Shown in pieces: positions 12,105 through 21,407 of a stretch of 64,000 nt of DNA. Made by a program: the position numbers and the translations under genes. Position 1 is the first letter of the stretch. Each line of letters starts with the position of its first letter. Under the pieces are notes generated by a model that saw only the letters and a list, made by a program, of their open reading frames with translations, had not been told where the DNA came from and did no database searches. Source of the DNA: an uncultured Pontibacter sp. (GTDB lineage Bacteria > Bacteroidota > Bacteroidia > Cytophagales > Hymenobacteraceae); NCBI GenBank assembly GCA_947499125.1, contig CANMMP010000001.1, positions 1,240,001 to 1,304,000 on the forward strand, written 5' to 3'.

Positions 12105-12623
12105 TTAGCCTTCCACAACTAAGCCTCTTGCTTTAGTTAGGGCATCAAAAAGTTCATCGGGTTTTTGAGAGCCTATCAGTAGCGGCTCGCCTTTATAAAA
12201 GTATAGCTTTACGCCTTGGTTACCGTGCACATTATAAGCCTTTCCTTTAAAGCCCCAGCGTATTCCCCAACCACCATATTCCATGATCGGGTTATAGGTT
12301 ACGGCCTCAAAATCGCGAAGGTCGTGCAGGTTTATAGTTACCGGCTTCAGATGAAATGGCCAGAAACGCACGTTTAGTTTATCTGGCATCACTTCGGTGG
12401 TAAGCGACATTTTGTAGAAGAAAAGCGGAAGGCCTATTCCTACCAAAGCCGTCATAATAGCTAACTGTATATCGGCCATTGGCCTGTTGCCAAACTCTCC
12501 TCCTAAAATTACCTGGGATATAAAGCCTGCTATAAAGATAGAAGCTATACCAAGTATAAGCACCCAGAGCCATACTTGCCTGAATCGCTGCCGTTCCTTA
12601 AAAACTATAGTTTGATCTGCCAT
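12105..12623 (-). CDS. DUF6141-like two-TM membrane protein
   Basis: 172 residues from the ATG at 12623. It starts with a short amphipathic segment (VFKERQRFRQVWLW), then two transmembrane helices (about residues 20-45 and 57-75), then a soluble PH-like beta domain with GGWGIRWGFKGKAYNVHG. This layout fits what I know as DUF6141; the function is unknown. A start 12 codons upstream (12659) is possible, but the context CTATAAAATGG at 12623 resembles other starts here and the family begins near this point. It is transcribed toward the OmpA-like gene's terminator. Confidence 0.75.
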   Translation of the reverse strand: MADQTIVFKERQRFRQVWLWVLILGIASIFIAGFISQVILGGEFGNRPMADIQLAIMTALVGIGLPLFFYKMSLTTEVMPDKLNVRFWPFHLKPVTINLHDLRDFEAVTYNPIMEYGGWGIRWGFKGKAYNVHGNQGVKLYFYKGEPLLIGSQKPDELFDALTKARGLVVEG

Positions 12624-12715
12624 TTTATAGTATAGATATTCTAACTCATAAGTATTCACTAATAATATACGAACAAATCAAGATAAAACATAAAAAAACC
12701 ATCAACTATAAACCA

Positions 12716-12749
12716 GTCTTTTGTCCTTTATCAAAAGATATCCTTTGTC
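12716..12749. repeat. Dispersed GTCTTTTGTCCTTT-type repeat
   Basis: GTCTTTTGTCCTTT (12716-12729) and a degenerate second unit CCTTTGTC lie just after the metB stop. Related GACAAAGGAC/GACAAAAGAC strings occur at 14011-14030, 37333-37364, 37384-37410 and 47481-47510, always intergenic. Confidence 0.5.
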
Positions 12750-12754
12750 GGGTA

Positions 12755-13894
12755 TTACCCAATAGCCTGCTCCAGATCTGCTATCAGGTCTTCGGCATCT
12801 TCAACGCCTACACTTAACCTGATCAGCGAATCGCTCAGGCCGGCTTTCATACGGTCCTCACGCGGTATACTCGCGTGCGTCATAGTTGCCGGGTGCCCGC
12901 AAAGCGACTCTACTCCACCTAACGACTCTGCCAAAGCGAAGAACTTTAGCTTTTCCAATACGTGGGTAGCATCTTCCACTTTATCGCCCTTTAGCACAAA
13001 CGAGATCATACCACCAAAATCATTCATCTGCTCTTTCGCAACTTTATGGTTGTTGTGGTCTTCAAAACCTGGCCAGAATACTTTCTCAACTTTAGCGTGA
13101 CTGCGCAGGTATTCGGCAATTTTGCGGCCGTTCTGGCAATGACGCTCCATGCGCAGGTGCAGGGTTTTTAAACCGCGCAGCACCAGAAAGCAGTCCTGAG
13201 GGCCAGGTGTGCCGCCACAAGCATTCTGAATAAATGCCAGGCGCTCACGCAGTTCATCGCTCTTCATTATTAAAGCACCCATCACTACATCGGAGTGCCC
13301 GCCCATATACTTGGTAAGCGAGTGCATCACAATATCAGCTCCCAGATCTAAGGGGGTTTGCAAGTATGGTGTCGCAAAAGTGTTATCCGCTACAAGTATA
13401 AGATCATGCTTTTTGGCTATTTCAGCACAGCCTTTAATATCAATAATGTTAAGCAATGGGTTAGTTGGCGTTTCTACCCATATCATTTTGGTGTTCTTGT
13501 TTACCAGCGCTTCTACCTTGCCTAGGTCGGCCATATTGACAAAATGAAACTTAATGCCATAGTTCTGGAATATCTTCGTAAAAATGCGGTAACTGCCTCC
13601 ATACAAGTCGTTCGTTGAGATCACCTCGTCGCCGGGAACCAGCATTTTTATTACGGCATCGATAGCGGCCATACCAGAGGCAAAGCATAAACCATGTTTT
13701 CCGTTCTCCAGGGCTGCCAGTGCATTTTGCAGCTGCGTACGTGTTGGGTTGTGCGTGCGCGAGTATTCGTAACCCTTATGGTCGCCTGGTGACTTCTGTA
13801 CGTAAGTTGATGTCTGGTAGATCGGTGTCATGATGGCACCTGTTGAAGGATCTGGCTCTATGCCAGCATGTATAGCTTTTGTTCCGAATTTCAT
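12755..13894 (-). CDS. metB: Cystathionine gamma-synthase family PLP enzyme
   Basis: 379 residues of the Cys/Met metabolism PLP-dependent family: YEYSRTHNPT near residue 43, FASGMAAIDAV, VADNTFATP and the PLP-lysine motif HSLTKYMGGHSD (Lys195). It begins directly with GTKAIHAG, as cystathionine gamma-synthases do. It probably joins O-acyl-homoserine and cysteine to cystathionine in methionine synthesis. Cystathionine gamma-lyase and O-acetylhomoserine sulfhydrylase are close relatives that sequence reading cannot exclude. No other methionine genes adjoin it. The leader holds several TATAGTT words directly before the ATG. Confidence 0.88.
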   Translation of the reverse strand: MKFGTKAIHAGIEPDPSTGAIMTPIYQTSTYVQKSPGDHKGYEYSRTHNPTRTQLQNALAALENGKHGLCFASGMAAIDAVIKMLVPGDEVISTNDLYGGSYRIFTKIFQNYGIKFHFVNMADLGKVEALVNKNTKMIWVETPTNPLLNIIDIKGCAEIAKKHDLILVADNTFATPYLQTPLDLGADIVMHSLTKYMGGHSDVVMGALIMKSDELRERLAFIQNACGGTPGPQDCFLVLRGLKTLHLRMERHCQNGRKIAEYLRSHAKVEKVFWPGFEDHNNHKVAKEQMNDFGGMISFVLKGDKVEDATHVLEKLKFFALAESLGGVESLCGHPATMTHASIPREDRMKAGLSDSLIRLSVGVEDAEDLIADLEQAIG

Positions 13895-14058
13895 AGTTTG
13901 AGTTATAGTTTATAGTATAAACGGTATCCTACAAGTTAATAAAAATAAAAAACAGCGCCTGATTATAGTTGTTAAGCTATAGTTATACTTTGTTACCAGT
14001 TAAAATCTTTTCTCCTTTGTCTTTCGTCTGTAAGTAACATTACCAGAACCTGAAATTA

Positions 14059-14778
14059 ATGAAGTTTATACCGCTGCTCCGAAACCTTGTACGTGAAAAT
14101 GCCTCTACGTTTGTATCGATGGTGTTGCTGGTGGTGGTGCCTGTTACCGTAAGTTCTACGCTGGCAGTATACCTGTACCAGTACCAAGACTTGTTAAGTA
14201 ACCTAAGCCTGGGCGAGCTGCTTTTATACTTTGCTGTGATATCGGTTACGATGGCCTTTGCCCTTACTCCTACTACTTTTGTGGCATTGGTAAGTGGTTT
14301 TTATCTGGGTTGGGTTGCGTTTCCGGGTGTGGTGGTTGCGTATGGTATTGCGGCGCTGGTAGGTTATAGTTTGGCCCGGTTTATAGACCACGGCAAAATG
14401 ATGACCTTTTTGAACCGCTTCGAAAAGGCCCGCAACCTGATGCAGGAACTACGAAACCAGAGTTGGAGCCTTATCTTTTTAACAAGAATATCGCCGGTGT
14501 TGCCCTTTGCCTTAATGAATTTTGTGCTGTCGTTGTTGCAGGTTAGCCGTACCCGTTTTTTTGTGGCCAGTATAGTGGGCATGTTACCGCGTACGCTTTT
14601 CTTTTATTGGGTAGGCACACAAGCCCGCGACATAATTTCTTTACTTCAGAATCCGGATAGCAGTATGACCGGCCAGTTACTTATGATCGGCCTGATTATC
14701 ATTTCGATAGGTGGTTTATACTTTGTTTTTGACCGCGCCTTGAAGAAAGCATTGAAGAAAGCGAGCGCTAACAATTAA
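14059..14778 (+). CDS. TVP38/TMEM64 (VTT domain) membrane protein
   Basis: 239 residues and about six hydrophobic segments. The central VTT signature is visible: ALVSGFYLGWVAFPGVVVAY, GYSLARF and, near residue 145, LIFLTRISPVLPFALMNFVL, followed by RTRFFVASIVGMLPRTLFFYWVG. Members of this family are inner-membrane proteins related to DedA and eukaryotic TMEM41/VMP1, likely involved in lipid scrambling or transport; the exact role is unproven here. TATACTTTG at about 13986 may be part of its promoter. It stands immediately before a tRNA gene. Confidence 0.88.
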   Translation: MKFIPLLRNLVRENASTFVSMVLLVVVPVTVSSTLAVYLYQYQDLLSNLSLGELLLYFAVISVTMAFALTPTTFVALVSGFYLGWVAFPGVVVAYGIAALVGYSLARFIDHGKMMTFLNRFEKARNLMQELRNQSWSLIFLTRISPVLPFALMNFVLSLLQVSRTRFFVASIVGMLPRTLFFYWVGTQARDIISLLQNPDSSMTGQLLMIGLIIISIGGLYFVFDRALKKALKKASANN

Positions 14779-14848
14779 AAAAATATGCACTGAGGGCTTG
14801 CGTTGTAAGAAAAATTGCTGTTACTTTGCATCACCATAACGGAAAAAT

Positions 14849-14922
14849 GGTCACGTAGCTCAACTGGATAGAGCATCTGACTACGAATCAGAAGGTTAGG
14901 GGTTCGACTCCCTTCGCGACCA
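14849..14922 (+). tRNA. tRNA-Arg (anticodon ACG)
   Basis: 74 bases fold as a cloverleaf: acceptor GGTCACG with CGCGACC (one A-C mismatch at the fifth pair), a D arm with AGCTCAACTGGATAGAGC, the anticodon stem TCTGA/TCAGA enclosing CTACGAA (anticodon ACG) and a T arm with GGTTCGACT. The discriminator is A, and CCA is not encoded. The ACG anticodon is normally modified to ICG to read CGU/CGC/CGA. It is a single tRNA, not an array. Confidence 0.95.
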
Positions 14923-14926
14923 CAAC

Positions 14927-14961
14927 AAAAGCCACTTAGAGAAATCTGAGTGGCTTTTTTG
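14927..14961 (+). terminator. Terminator of tRNA-Arg
   Basis: The stem AAAGCCACTTAGA pairs with TCTGAGTGGCTTT around a short loop and is followed by T residues. It begins five bases after the tRNA end. Confidence 0.85.
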
Positions 14962-15117
14962 TTTGCATACAATTTGCATACTTTTATACTTATACTATAA
15001 ATACAGCTGCCTTTCAGGTTTCTCTTCATCCCCTAATTTAGCAAAGCGTTCAGCTTGTGTTATACTACTTATATGGTATATTTACAGGCTTATTGCCTCC
15101 CCATACTTAATCTTGCA

Positions 15118-15999
15118 ATGAAACAGTTTCTTCAAATAACTACCTGGAATAGGATACTTCCTTTTCTGTTTCTGTTAATGTTCTCTGCCTGCGAGAAAAA
15201 CATAAATGAAGCTCCTGTTCCTGTAATAGACGAAGAACCTTCCTGCCTGTTGACCGAAGAAACGATTGAGAGTAATACGTTTGAAACTATCAATAGCAAG
15301 CTTGCCTATATTGGTCCGAATAAGCAAATAGTCTATTTATGGGCCTATCAGTTTGATCCTAATACAGATAGGTTCGAGCCTTTAAGAATAGAAAGCTACA
15401 CGTTGATCACGTATGATGCTCATGGCAACATTGTAAAGGCTGAAGCAACCGGCGATTTTGAAGGGGACACGAAAGCAATGCATGTGTTTGAATATAATGC
15501 CAACAATCTATTAACAAAATGGACATTTTATTATCAATTTGAAGGAAAGTTGGAAGAGTATGCTATACAAACATTTGAGTATGCTTCACCTACGCAATTA
15601 AAAAAGGTAACAGTAAGCTCACCATGGTTTGGCAACTATGAATCAGCTTATTACTTGTACGAATACAAAGATGGCTTAATGGATAAAGTGTCCTTTTATG
15701 AAAAGAACCCGAGCACACAAAAAATGCAGCTCTACTTCACTAAAAGGTTCCAGTACGACAATAAGAAACACCCTAAGCGGAAAGGTTATGCCTTACATTT
15801 GCCAAACAACTCTCAGCTTTATGGGTATCCTTTTCAGCACAATATTGTAAAAGAGACGTCAACTTTCCCTAACGACCCGCAAGAGTATGTAGATTATACT
15901 TCTACCTATACTTACAATGATGCAGGCTTCCCGATCACACAACGTAAATTACAGGGTGGGAATTTGATAAACTATACTTATACCTACCAGTGCAGATAG
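15118..15999 (+). CDS. Lipoprotein with YD-like beta-hairpin repeats, unknown function
   Basis: 293 residues from the ATG at 15118, with a lipoprotein signal ending in lipobox FSAC (Cys25) followed by EKN. The mature part holds a repeated aromatic beta pattern: LITYDAHGNIVKAEAT, FEYNANNLLTKWTFYY, YEYKDGLMDKVSFYEKN and YTYNDAGFPITQRKL. This recalls DUF4595/RHS-like (YD) cell-surface proteins of Bacteroidota. The role is unknown; attachment at the outer membrane is predicted. An upstream in-frame ATG at 15055 would bury the signal peptide and is rejected. It is more AT-rich than its neighbours and lies just downstream of a tRNA, so lateral origin is possible. Confidence 0.8.
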   Translation: MKQFLQITTWNRILPFLFLLMFSACEKNINEAPVPVIDEEPSCLLTEETIESNTFETINSKLAYIGPNKQIVYLWAYQFDPNTDRFEPLRIESYTLITYDAHGNIVKAEATGDFEGDTKAMHVFEYNANNLLTKWTFYYQFEGKLEEYAIQTFEYASPTQLKKVTVSSPWFGNYESAYYLYEYKDGLMDKVSFYEKNPSTQKMQLYFTKRFQYDNKKHPKRKGYALHLPNNSQLYGYPFQHNIVKETSTFPNDPQEYVDYTSTYTYNDAGFPITQRKLQGGNLINYTYTYQCR

Positions 16000-16009
16000 A
16001 TAGCTCCTA

Positions 16010-16288
16010 TCAATAACAGACCTTGCAAGCGCTTCTTTTATACTTTGAAGTTGCCTCACTCTTCGGTATACTTTTTACCTCATAAGAGCAACGGTTCAAT
16101 CCCCTGCACGATTTGGATTTATGATAGGCGTATGCTTTAGGGCTGGAACAGATGTATACTACATTCTCTGTTTGTTTGTAACTGATTTGCTCTGGTGTGG
16201 CATTTATATAGCCTGTTGAGAAAGCGCTGGCAATCACAAACAGAGATATTAACAAATGTACCCTGGCAGATCTAGCAAACTGTTTCAT
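16010..16288 (-). CDS. Small exported Cys/His-motif protein
   Basis: 92 residues: a signal peptide or N-terminal anchor (about residues 10-30), then VYICSSPKAYAYHKSKSCRGLNRC and, near the end, SACKVCY. The spacing C-x(n)-YH-x4-C-GL-x2-C ... C-x2-C looks like a zinc- or disulfide-stabilised mini-domain. I have a recollection of similar small Bacteroidota proteins, sometimes fused to nucleases, but no function I can name. It is convergent with the preceding lipoprotein, 10 bases apart, with no terminator between them. Confidence 0.7.
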   Translation of the reverse strand: MKQFARSARVHLLISLFVIASAFSTGYINATPEQISYKQTENVVYICSSPKAYAYHKSKSCRGLNRCSYEVKSIPKSEATSKYKRSACKVCY

Positions 16289-16450
16289 AGCTTATTATAT
16301 AGTTTTACGAATATATAATTAATATTATATAAACTACCTATTTCACAAAATGAACAGCGTGTCTTAAAGAGGATCCGCTATAGTTTAATAGCATCTAAGC
16401 TTACCAACCATTAACTCTCTCCACCCAGAGCCACCAAACCTGTTAAAACA

Positions 16451-16485
16451 AAAAAAGGCTGCTCTTTATCAGAGCAGCCTTTTTT
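16451..16485 (-). terminator. Terminator of the nuoK-N operon
   Basis: A 15-bp perfect stem, AAAAAAGGCTGCTCT (16451-16465) with AGAGCAGCCTTTTTT (16471-16485), lies just after the nuoN stop on the minus strand. Confidence 0.9.
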
Positions 16486-16499
16486 ATAGGTTTTTTATA

Positions 16500-17882
16500 C
16501 TATAGAATATCGCTTACTAAACCAGGTACAATACCAAGTAAAATAGTAAGTACAGTACAGATGATCAGGACCAGAGTTGCGAAGCTGCTTACCGGCACTT
16601 TAGTGTTCTCTCCTGCTGGCTGCATATACATCGCAATAACCACTTTAATGTAGTAGTAGATACCTATAGCGGCCAGAATTACAGCTAACACTACCAGCCA
16701 CATCAGGTTGCCAGTTGCTACTACTGCCGAGAATACAAATAGCTTACCAAAGAAGCCTGCTGTTAACGGTATACCTGCCAGCGAGAACATCGAGACTGTC
16801 ATGACAAAGGCAAGTAACGGATTGGTTTTACCTAAACCGTTAAAGGCGGCAAAGCTTTCATCTCTACGCTCATCCGATACCAGTTTCAGTACGCCAAACG
16901 ACATAACCGAAGCTACTGCATAAGATAAAGAATAGAAGAAGATCGCGTTATCAGAAAGGTCATTGAAAGCGACGATCGTCATTAGCAGGTAACCTGCATG
17001 CGATATTGACGAGTAGGCCAGCATACGCTTTACGCTCGGCTGAATGACAGCACCAATATTACCTACTACCAGCGTTAATACTGTGATAGCGATCATGGTC
17101 GGGTACCAGGCAGTAATGGAGTCACCGAAGGCCGAATGCATTAATTTGTAGAAAGCAGCCACACCAGCTGTTTTAACTACCGTCGCCATAAAGGTGGTAA
17201 ATAGCGTCGGAGTACCTTCGTACACATCCGGAGCCCAGAAATGGAATGGCGCAGCAGATATTTTAAACGAGATACCGATAATAAGTATAAGCAGGCCAAG
17301 TATAAACATGGTATTGGTCGTACCATCAGCCATTACGTTCGCTGCCGATATCTCTGTAATGTTAAACGAGCCGGTTGCACCATAGATCAGCACAATACCA
17401 AACAGCAGCACACCTGTAAAGAAAGAACCCATCAGGAAGTACTTCAGGGCAGCTTCGTTAGAGCGCAGGCTGCGTTTGTTGCTACCTGCCAGCACATACA
17501 TCGCTATCGAAAGTATCTCTACACCTACAAAAAGCATGATCATGTTCTCGAAAGCTACCATCATGATAGCACCTACTAGCGAGAACAAAAGTATGGAGTA
17601 GTATTCCGCCAGGTTCTCATCTTCCGCATCAATGTAGCGCTGCGAAAATGGAAGTATAAATAGCGTGGTCAGTACCATAATGCCTGTAAACGCCACCGCA
17701 TAATTATCGATGGTGAGCATGTTGTTGAAGTAGGTCTGGCCATTGTTCCAGCTAAGCAGGTTTGTGCCAAATACTACTACCAGGAACAGCAGTGCCAACG
17801 GGAGCAATATTTTCTTAGACTTCATAAAACCTACAAAGAGGTTAATGATGCCAAAGACTGAAAGAAGTATGATCGAGGTCAT
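16500..17882 (-). CDS. nuoN: NADH-quinone oxidoreductase subunit N
   Basis: 460 residues, about 14 transmembrane helices, antiporter-like subunit of complex I. Signatures include GVEILSIAMYVLAG (conserved Glu), FKISAAPFHFWAPDVYEGTP, a proton-channel segment with ATVVKTAG, and AYSSISHAGYLL. It pumps protons in the membrane arm next to NuoM. It is the last gene of the nuoKLMN block; 38 bases separate it from nuoM. Length is normal for bacteria. Confidence 0.96.
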   Translation of the reverse strand: MTSIILLSVFGIINLFVGFMKSKKILLPLALLFLVVVFGTNLLSWNNGQTYFNNMLTIDNYAVAFTGIMVLTTLFILPFSQRYIDAEDENLAEYYSILLFSLVGAIMMVAFENMIMLFVGVEILSIAMYVLAGSNKRSLRSNEAALKYFLMGSFFTGVLLFGIVLIYGATGSFNITEISAANVMADGTTNTMFILGLLILIIGISFKISAAPFHFWAPDVYEGTPTLFTTFMATVVKTAGVAAFYKLMHSAFGDSITAWYPTMIAITVLTLVVGNIGAVIQPSVKRMLAYSSISHAGYLLMTIVAFNDLSDNAIFFYSLSYAVASVMSFGVLKLVSDERRDESFAAFNGLGKTNPLLAFVMTVSMFSLAGIPLTAGFFGKLFVFSAVVATGNLMWLVVLAVILAAIGIYYYIKVVIAMYMQPAGENTKVPVSSFATLVLIICTVLTILLGIVPGLVSDIL

Positions 17883-17920
17883 GTCGTCGTATTTCCTGTA
17901 AATTCTTTATTTAAATCCGC

Positions 17921-19384
17921 TTAGCGGTTAATGATCGTCATCAGGTTCATTACAGCCGGCTCCGAGATGCTCAGGAACGTGTTCGGGAACAAACCGATCC
18001 AGAATACCATGATTACCAGCGGAATCAATACAGCTTTTTCATTCATTGTCAGGTCCGTAAAGCCTTCAGTCACTTCTGATTTTGTACCGAACATTACACC
18101 CTGGAACATGCGCAGCATATAAACCGCACCAAGTATAATTGTTAAGCCGGCCACAGCACCAAACCAGGCATTGTACTGGTATACACCCATCAGCAACAGG
18201 AACTCACCCACGAAACCGTTTGTAAGCGGCAGTGCTACCGAACCCAGCAATAAGATCATGAAGAAGATCGAGAGGGTTTTTGCATTCTGCGTGATGCCGC
18301 CCAGGCTTGTGATCTCTCTTGTGTTTGTTCTTCTGTAGATGATGTCGATGATGAAGAACAGGCCGGTTACGTTTATACCGTGGCTCAGCATCTGGATAAC
18401 GCCACCCTGCAAGCCTTGCTCGTTCAGAGTAAAGATACCGGCAGCAATAAGGCCAACGTGCGCGATAGATGAATAAGCGATCAGGCGTTTCAGGTCGTGC
18501 TGACGGATTGCAATAACTGATGCGTAAATAATACCGATTATAGAAAGTATAAGCACCAGCTCATCCCACTGGCTAACGCCCATCGGTACAACAGGCAATA
18601 ACCAACGCAGCACACCATAAATACCCATCTTCAGCATGATACCGGAAAGTAACATGGTAGCCTGCGTAGGCGACTCCGTATAGGTATCTGGCTGCCAGGT
18701 ATGGAACGGGAACACTGGCATTTTAATAGCAAAGGCAATGAATAGGAACCAGAAGATCCAGCTCTGCGACTCAGCACTTAAGGCCAGTTGGTAGAAAGCC
18801 TGCACATCAGAAGAGTGGTTAGCTATACCTGTGCCTGTTGTCTGGAAGTATAAGTATACAAAAGCGGCCAGCATGAAAAGTGAACCGAAGATGGTATACA
18901 CAAAGAACTTAAAAGTAACCTTGATGCGGTTAACACCACCCCAGATAGCAGCTACAAAGTAGATCGGGATAAGCGCCACTTCCCAGAAGAAGTAGAATAC
19001 AAACGCATCGAGTGCCACAAACACACCTATCAGGCCGGTTTGCATGAACAGGATAAGCGCGTAAAATATATTCGGATCCTTGTAGTCGTGCTTAAAAGCT
19101 GAAAGTATGATCAGCGGAACCAGGAAAGTAGTCAGCAATACCATCAGTAAGCTGATACCATCCATACCAATATGGAAACCAATGCCGGCACTTTCTACCC
19201 ATGGCAGGTTCAGTTCGTACTGCATGCTGCCATCGGCTGCGTTAAAACCAGTAGTTGCAACTATAGCCAGAGCAAACTCAACGAGTGCTGCCACAAAAGC
19301 CACTTTCTTGGCACCTTGTCCTTTTATCAGCAACACTAAAAGTGCAGCTAAGGCAGGCCAGAAAAGTAAAAGAGCTGTTATCAT
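17921..19384 (-). CDS. nuoM: NADH-quinone oxidoreductase subunit M
   Basis: 487 residues, polytopic antiporter-like complex I subunit. Conserved segments: FFWEVALIPIYFVAAIWGG (with the essential Glu), FPFHTWQPDTYTESPTQAT, MLKMGIYGVLRW and IAYSSIAHVGLI. It is part of the proton-pumping arm between NuoL and NuoN. The gap to nuoL is only 12 bases, so it is clearly in one transcript. Nothing is missing compared with typical NuoM. Confidence 0.96.
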   Translation of the reverse strand: MITALLLFWPALAALLVLLIKGQGAKKVAFVAALVEFALAIVATTGFNAADGSMQYELNLPWVESAGIGFHIGMDGISLLMVLLTTFLVPLIILSAFKHDYKDPNIFYALILFMQTGLIGVFVALDAFVFYFFWEVALIPIYFVAAIWGGVNRIKVTFKFFVYTIFGSLFMLAAFVYLYFQTTGTGIANHSSDVQAFYQLALSAESQSWIFWFLFIAFAIKMPVFPFHTWQPDTYTESPTQATMLLSGIMLKMGIYGVLRWLLPVVPMGVSQWDELVLILSIIGIIYASVIAIRQHDLKRLIAYSSIAHVGLIAAGIFTLNEQGLQGGVIQMLSHGINVTGLFFIIDIIYRRTNTREITSLGGITQNAKTLSIFFMILLLGSVALPLTNGFVGEFLLLMGVYQYNAWFGAVAGLTIILGAVYMLRMFQGVMFGTKSEVTEGFTDLTMNEKAVLIPLVIMVFWIGLFPNTFLSISEPAVMNLMTIINR

Positions 19385-19396
19385 CTTCTAAGAACC

Positions 19397-21361
19397 TTAT
19401 CCGATAAAGAAATTTAAAAACAGGATGAGCGCAATACTAAGCACCATCAACAACACGTAAAAACCAATTATACCGCTCTGGGCATAGCGTAAAGTGCGGC
19501 TGCTGTGCGTCACAAACCGGCCAACTCCATTCACAATGCCATCCACTATCACGACATCAACCACTTTGTGGAAAACAGAAGAGAACCACATAATTGGGCG
19601 AACAATGATCGTGTTGTATAATTCGTCGATATAATACTTGTTGTAGATCAGGTTATGAAGCGGAGAAAGCCTGGTGCCTTCTGCTACCGGAACTGTTTTC
19701 TTGCTTACATACATTACATAGGCCAGAATTCCCGCAATTACGGCCACTGCTACCGAAACACCCATCAGTATCCATTCCATAGTATGGTCCATGTGAATTG
19801 GCGCACCAGCGGCAGGGTTAACAGCTTGGGCATAACCATAAATAGGTGCCAGGTAGTTGTTAAGCACATGAATGTTCTCGCCGAACACAGCCGGAAGACC
19901 AAGGAAACCACCTATAGTTGAAAGTATAGCCAGCACGATCAGCGGCAATGTCATGGAGATAGGCGATTCGTGCAGGTGAGATTTCTGAGCTTCGGTGCCG
20001 CGGAATGTGCCAAAGAACGTAAGGAACACCAAGCGGAACATGTAGAAAGACGTCATGAAAGCGGTAAGCATACCTAAGCCCCAAAGCACTTTATTATGCT
20101 CCCAAACGTGTGCCAGCAATTCATCTTTAGAGAAGAAACCTGCAAACGGAGGAATACCGGCAATGGCCAGCGTACCGATCAGGAAGGTTATAAAAGTAAT
20201 AGGAAGATACTTGCGAAGGCCACCCATGTTACGGATATCCTGCTCGTTGCTCATGGCGTGTATAACCGAACCCGCACCTAAGAAAAGTAATGCTTTAAAA
20301 AATGCGTGCGTAAGTACGTGGAAGATAGACGATGAAAACGCCATTACACCCAGCGCCAGGAACATGTAACCCAACTGCGAAACAGTAGAGTAAGCCAGCA
20401 CCTTTTTAATATCGTTTTGCGCTAAGCCTATAGTTGCTGCAATTAACGCTGTAACTATACCAACTATAGCAATTACTTCTAAAGTACTTGGAGCCAGCGC
20501 ATACAGCACATTCGAGCGAAGCACCATGTAAATACCAGCCGTTACCATGGTTGCCGCGTGTATCAGGGCCGAAACCGGTGTAGGACCAGCCATCGCATCC
20601 GGTAACCAGGTAAATAACGGAATCTGAGCACTTTTACCCATGGCGCCAATAAACAGCAGCATAGTGATCGCGATCATTACCGTAGAGTCGATACCGCCTG
20701 TGTAGTTGGCAGCTTCAGCGAAAACCTGGGGATAGCTAACCGAACCGAATGTGATAAATATCAGGAAGATGCCTAACAGGAAGCCTAAGTCACCGATACG
20801 GTTCATTATAAAAGCTTTCTTGGCAGCATTGTTATAGTTGGTGTTCTTGTTCCAGAAACCGATGAGCAGGTACGAGCAAAGTCCCACACCTTCCCAGCCC
20901 ACGAACATCATCACATAGTTAGAGCCCATTACAAGCAGTAACATCGAGAACATGAACAGGTTAATGAAAGCGAAGAATTTACCGAAGTTCTCGTCGTGGC
21001 TCATGTAGCCGGCCGAGTACAGGTGAATCAGGAAACCGATACCGGTCACCATCAGCATCATCAGCAGCGTCAGCTGATCTATCAGGAACGAAAACCCGAT
21101 CTGCAGGTCAGCTACCGAAATCCAGTTATAGAAATCTACGGTGTAAGGGCGGCTGCCATTGGCGGTAAAATCAACGAAAAGGTATATCGAAATAAGAAAG
21201 GAAGCCAGCACAGTGCCGCAACCTATCAGGCTTACCATACCCTTTGCCAGTTTGCGGTTGCCAAGCCCGTTCACGATAAAACCGATCAGGGGCAGCAGCG
21301 GAATGAGCAAACAGAGCAGTGCCATCGCCTGGTTATTGAAGGGCATTACAATCTCTTGCAT
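19397..21361 (-). CDS. nuoL: NADH-quinone oxidoreductase subunit L
   Basis: 654 residues, the distal antiporter-like subunit, with the long lateral helix region at the C-terminus. Motifs: FVGWEGVGLCSYLLIGFW, IPLFTWLPDAMAGPTPVSAL, HAATMVTAGIYM, VLAYSTVSQLGYMFLALG and LTHAFFKALLFLGAGSVIHA. It transports protons and couples through the horizontal helix to NuoM and NuoN. The ATG at 21361 is chosen, with an alternative five codons downstream. It lies between nuoK and nuoM. Confidence 0.96.
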   Translation of the reverse strand: MQEIVMPFNNQAMALLCLLIPLLPLIGFIVNGLGNRKLAKGMVSLIGCGTVLASFLISIYLFVDFTANGSRPYTVDFYNWISVADLQIGFSFLIDQLTLLMMLMVTGIGFLIHLYSAGYMSHDENFGKFFAFINLFMFSMLLLVMGSNYVMMFVGWEGVGLCSYLLIGFWNKNTNYNNAAKKAFIMNRIGDLGFLLGIFLIFITFGSVSYPQVFAEAANYTGGIDSTVMIAITMLLFIGAMGKSAQIPLFTWLPDAMAGPTPVSALIHAATMVTAGIYMVLRSNVLYALAPSTLEVIAIVGIVTALIAATIGLAQNDIKKVLAYSTVSQLGYMFLALGVMAFSSSIFHVLTHAFFKALLFLGAGSVIHAMSNEQDIRNMGGLRKYLPITFITFLIGTLAIAGIPPFAGFFSKDELLAHVWEHNKVLWGLGMLTAFMTSFYMFRLVFLTFFGTFRGTEAQKSHLHESPISMTLPLIVLAILSTIGGFLGLPAVFGENIHVLNNYLAPIYGYAQAVNPAAGAPIHMDHTMEWILMGVSVAVAVIAGILAYVMYVSKKTVPVAEGTRLSPLHNLIYNKYYIDELYNTIIVRPIMWFSSVFHKVVDVVIVDGIVNGVGRFVTHSSRTLRYAQSGIIGFYVLLMVLSIALILFLNFFIG

Positions 21362-21407
21362 TTAATGTAGTATTAAGTTAAGCTATTGCAGATTAGTTTT
21401 GGGGTGC

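Noticed and set aside
14775..15029. Minus-strand 84-residue ORF across the tRNA-Arg gene
   Set aside because: It contains the REGSRTPNLLIRSQ-type translation that arises from reading antisense to a tRNA, a well-known spurious annotation.
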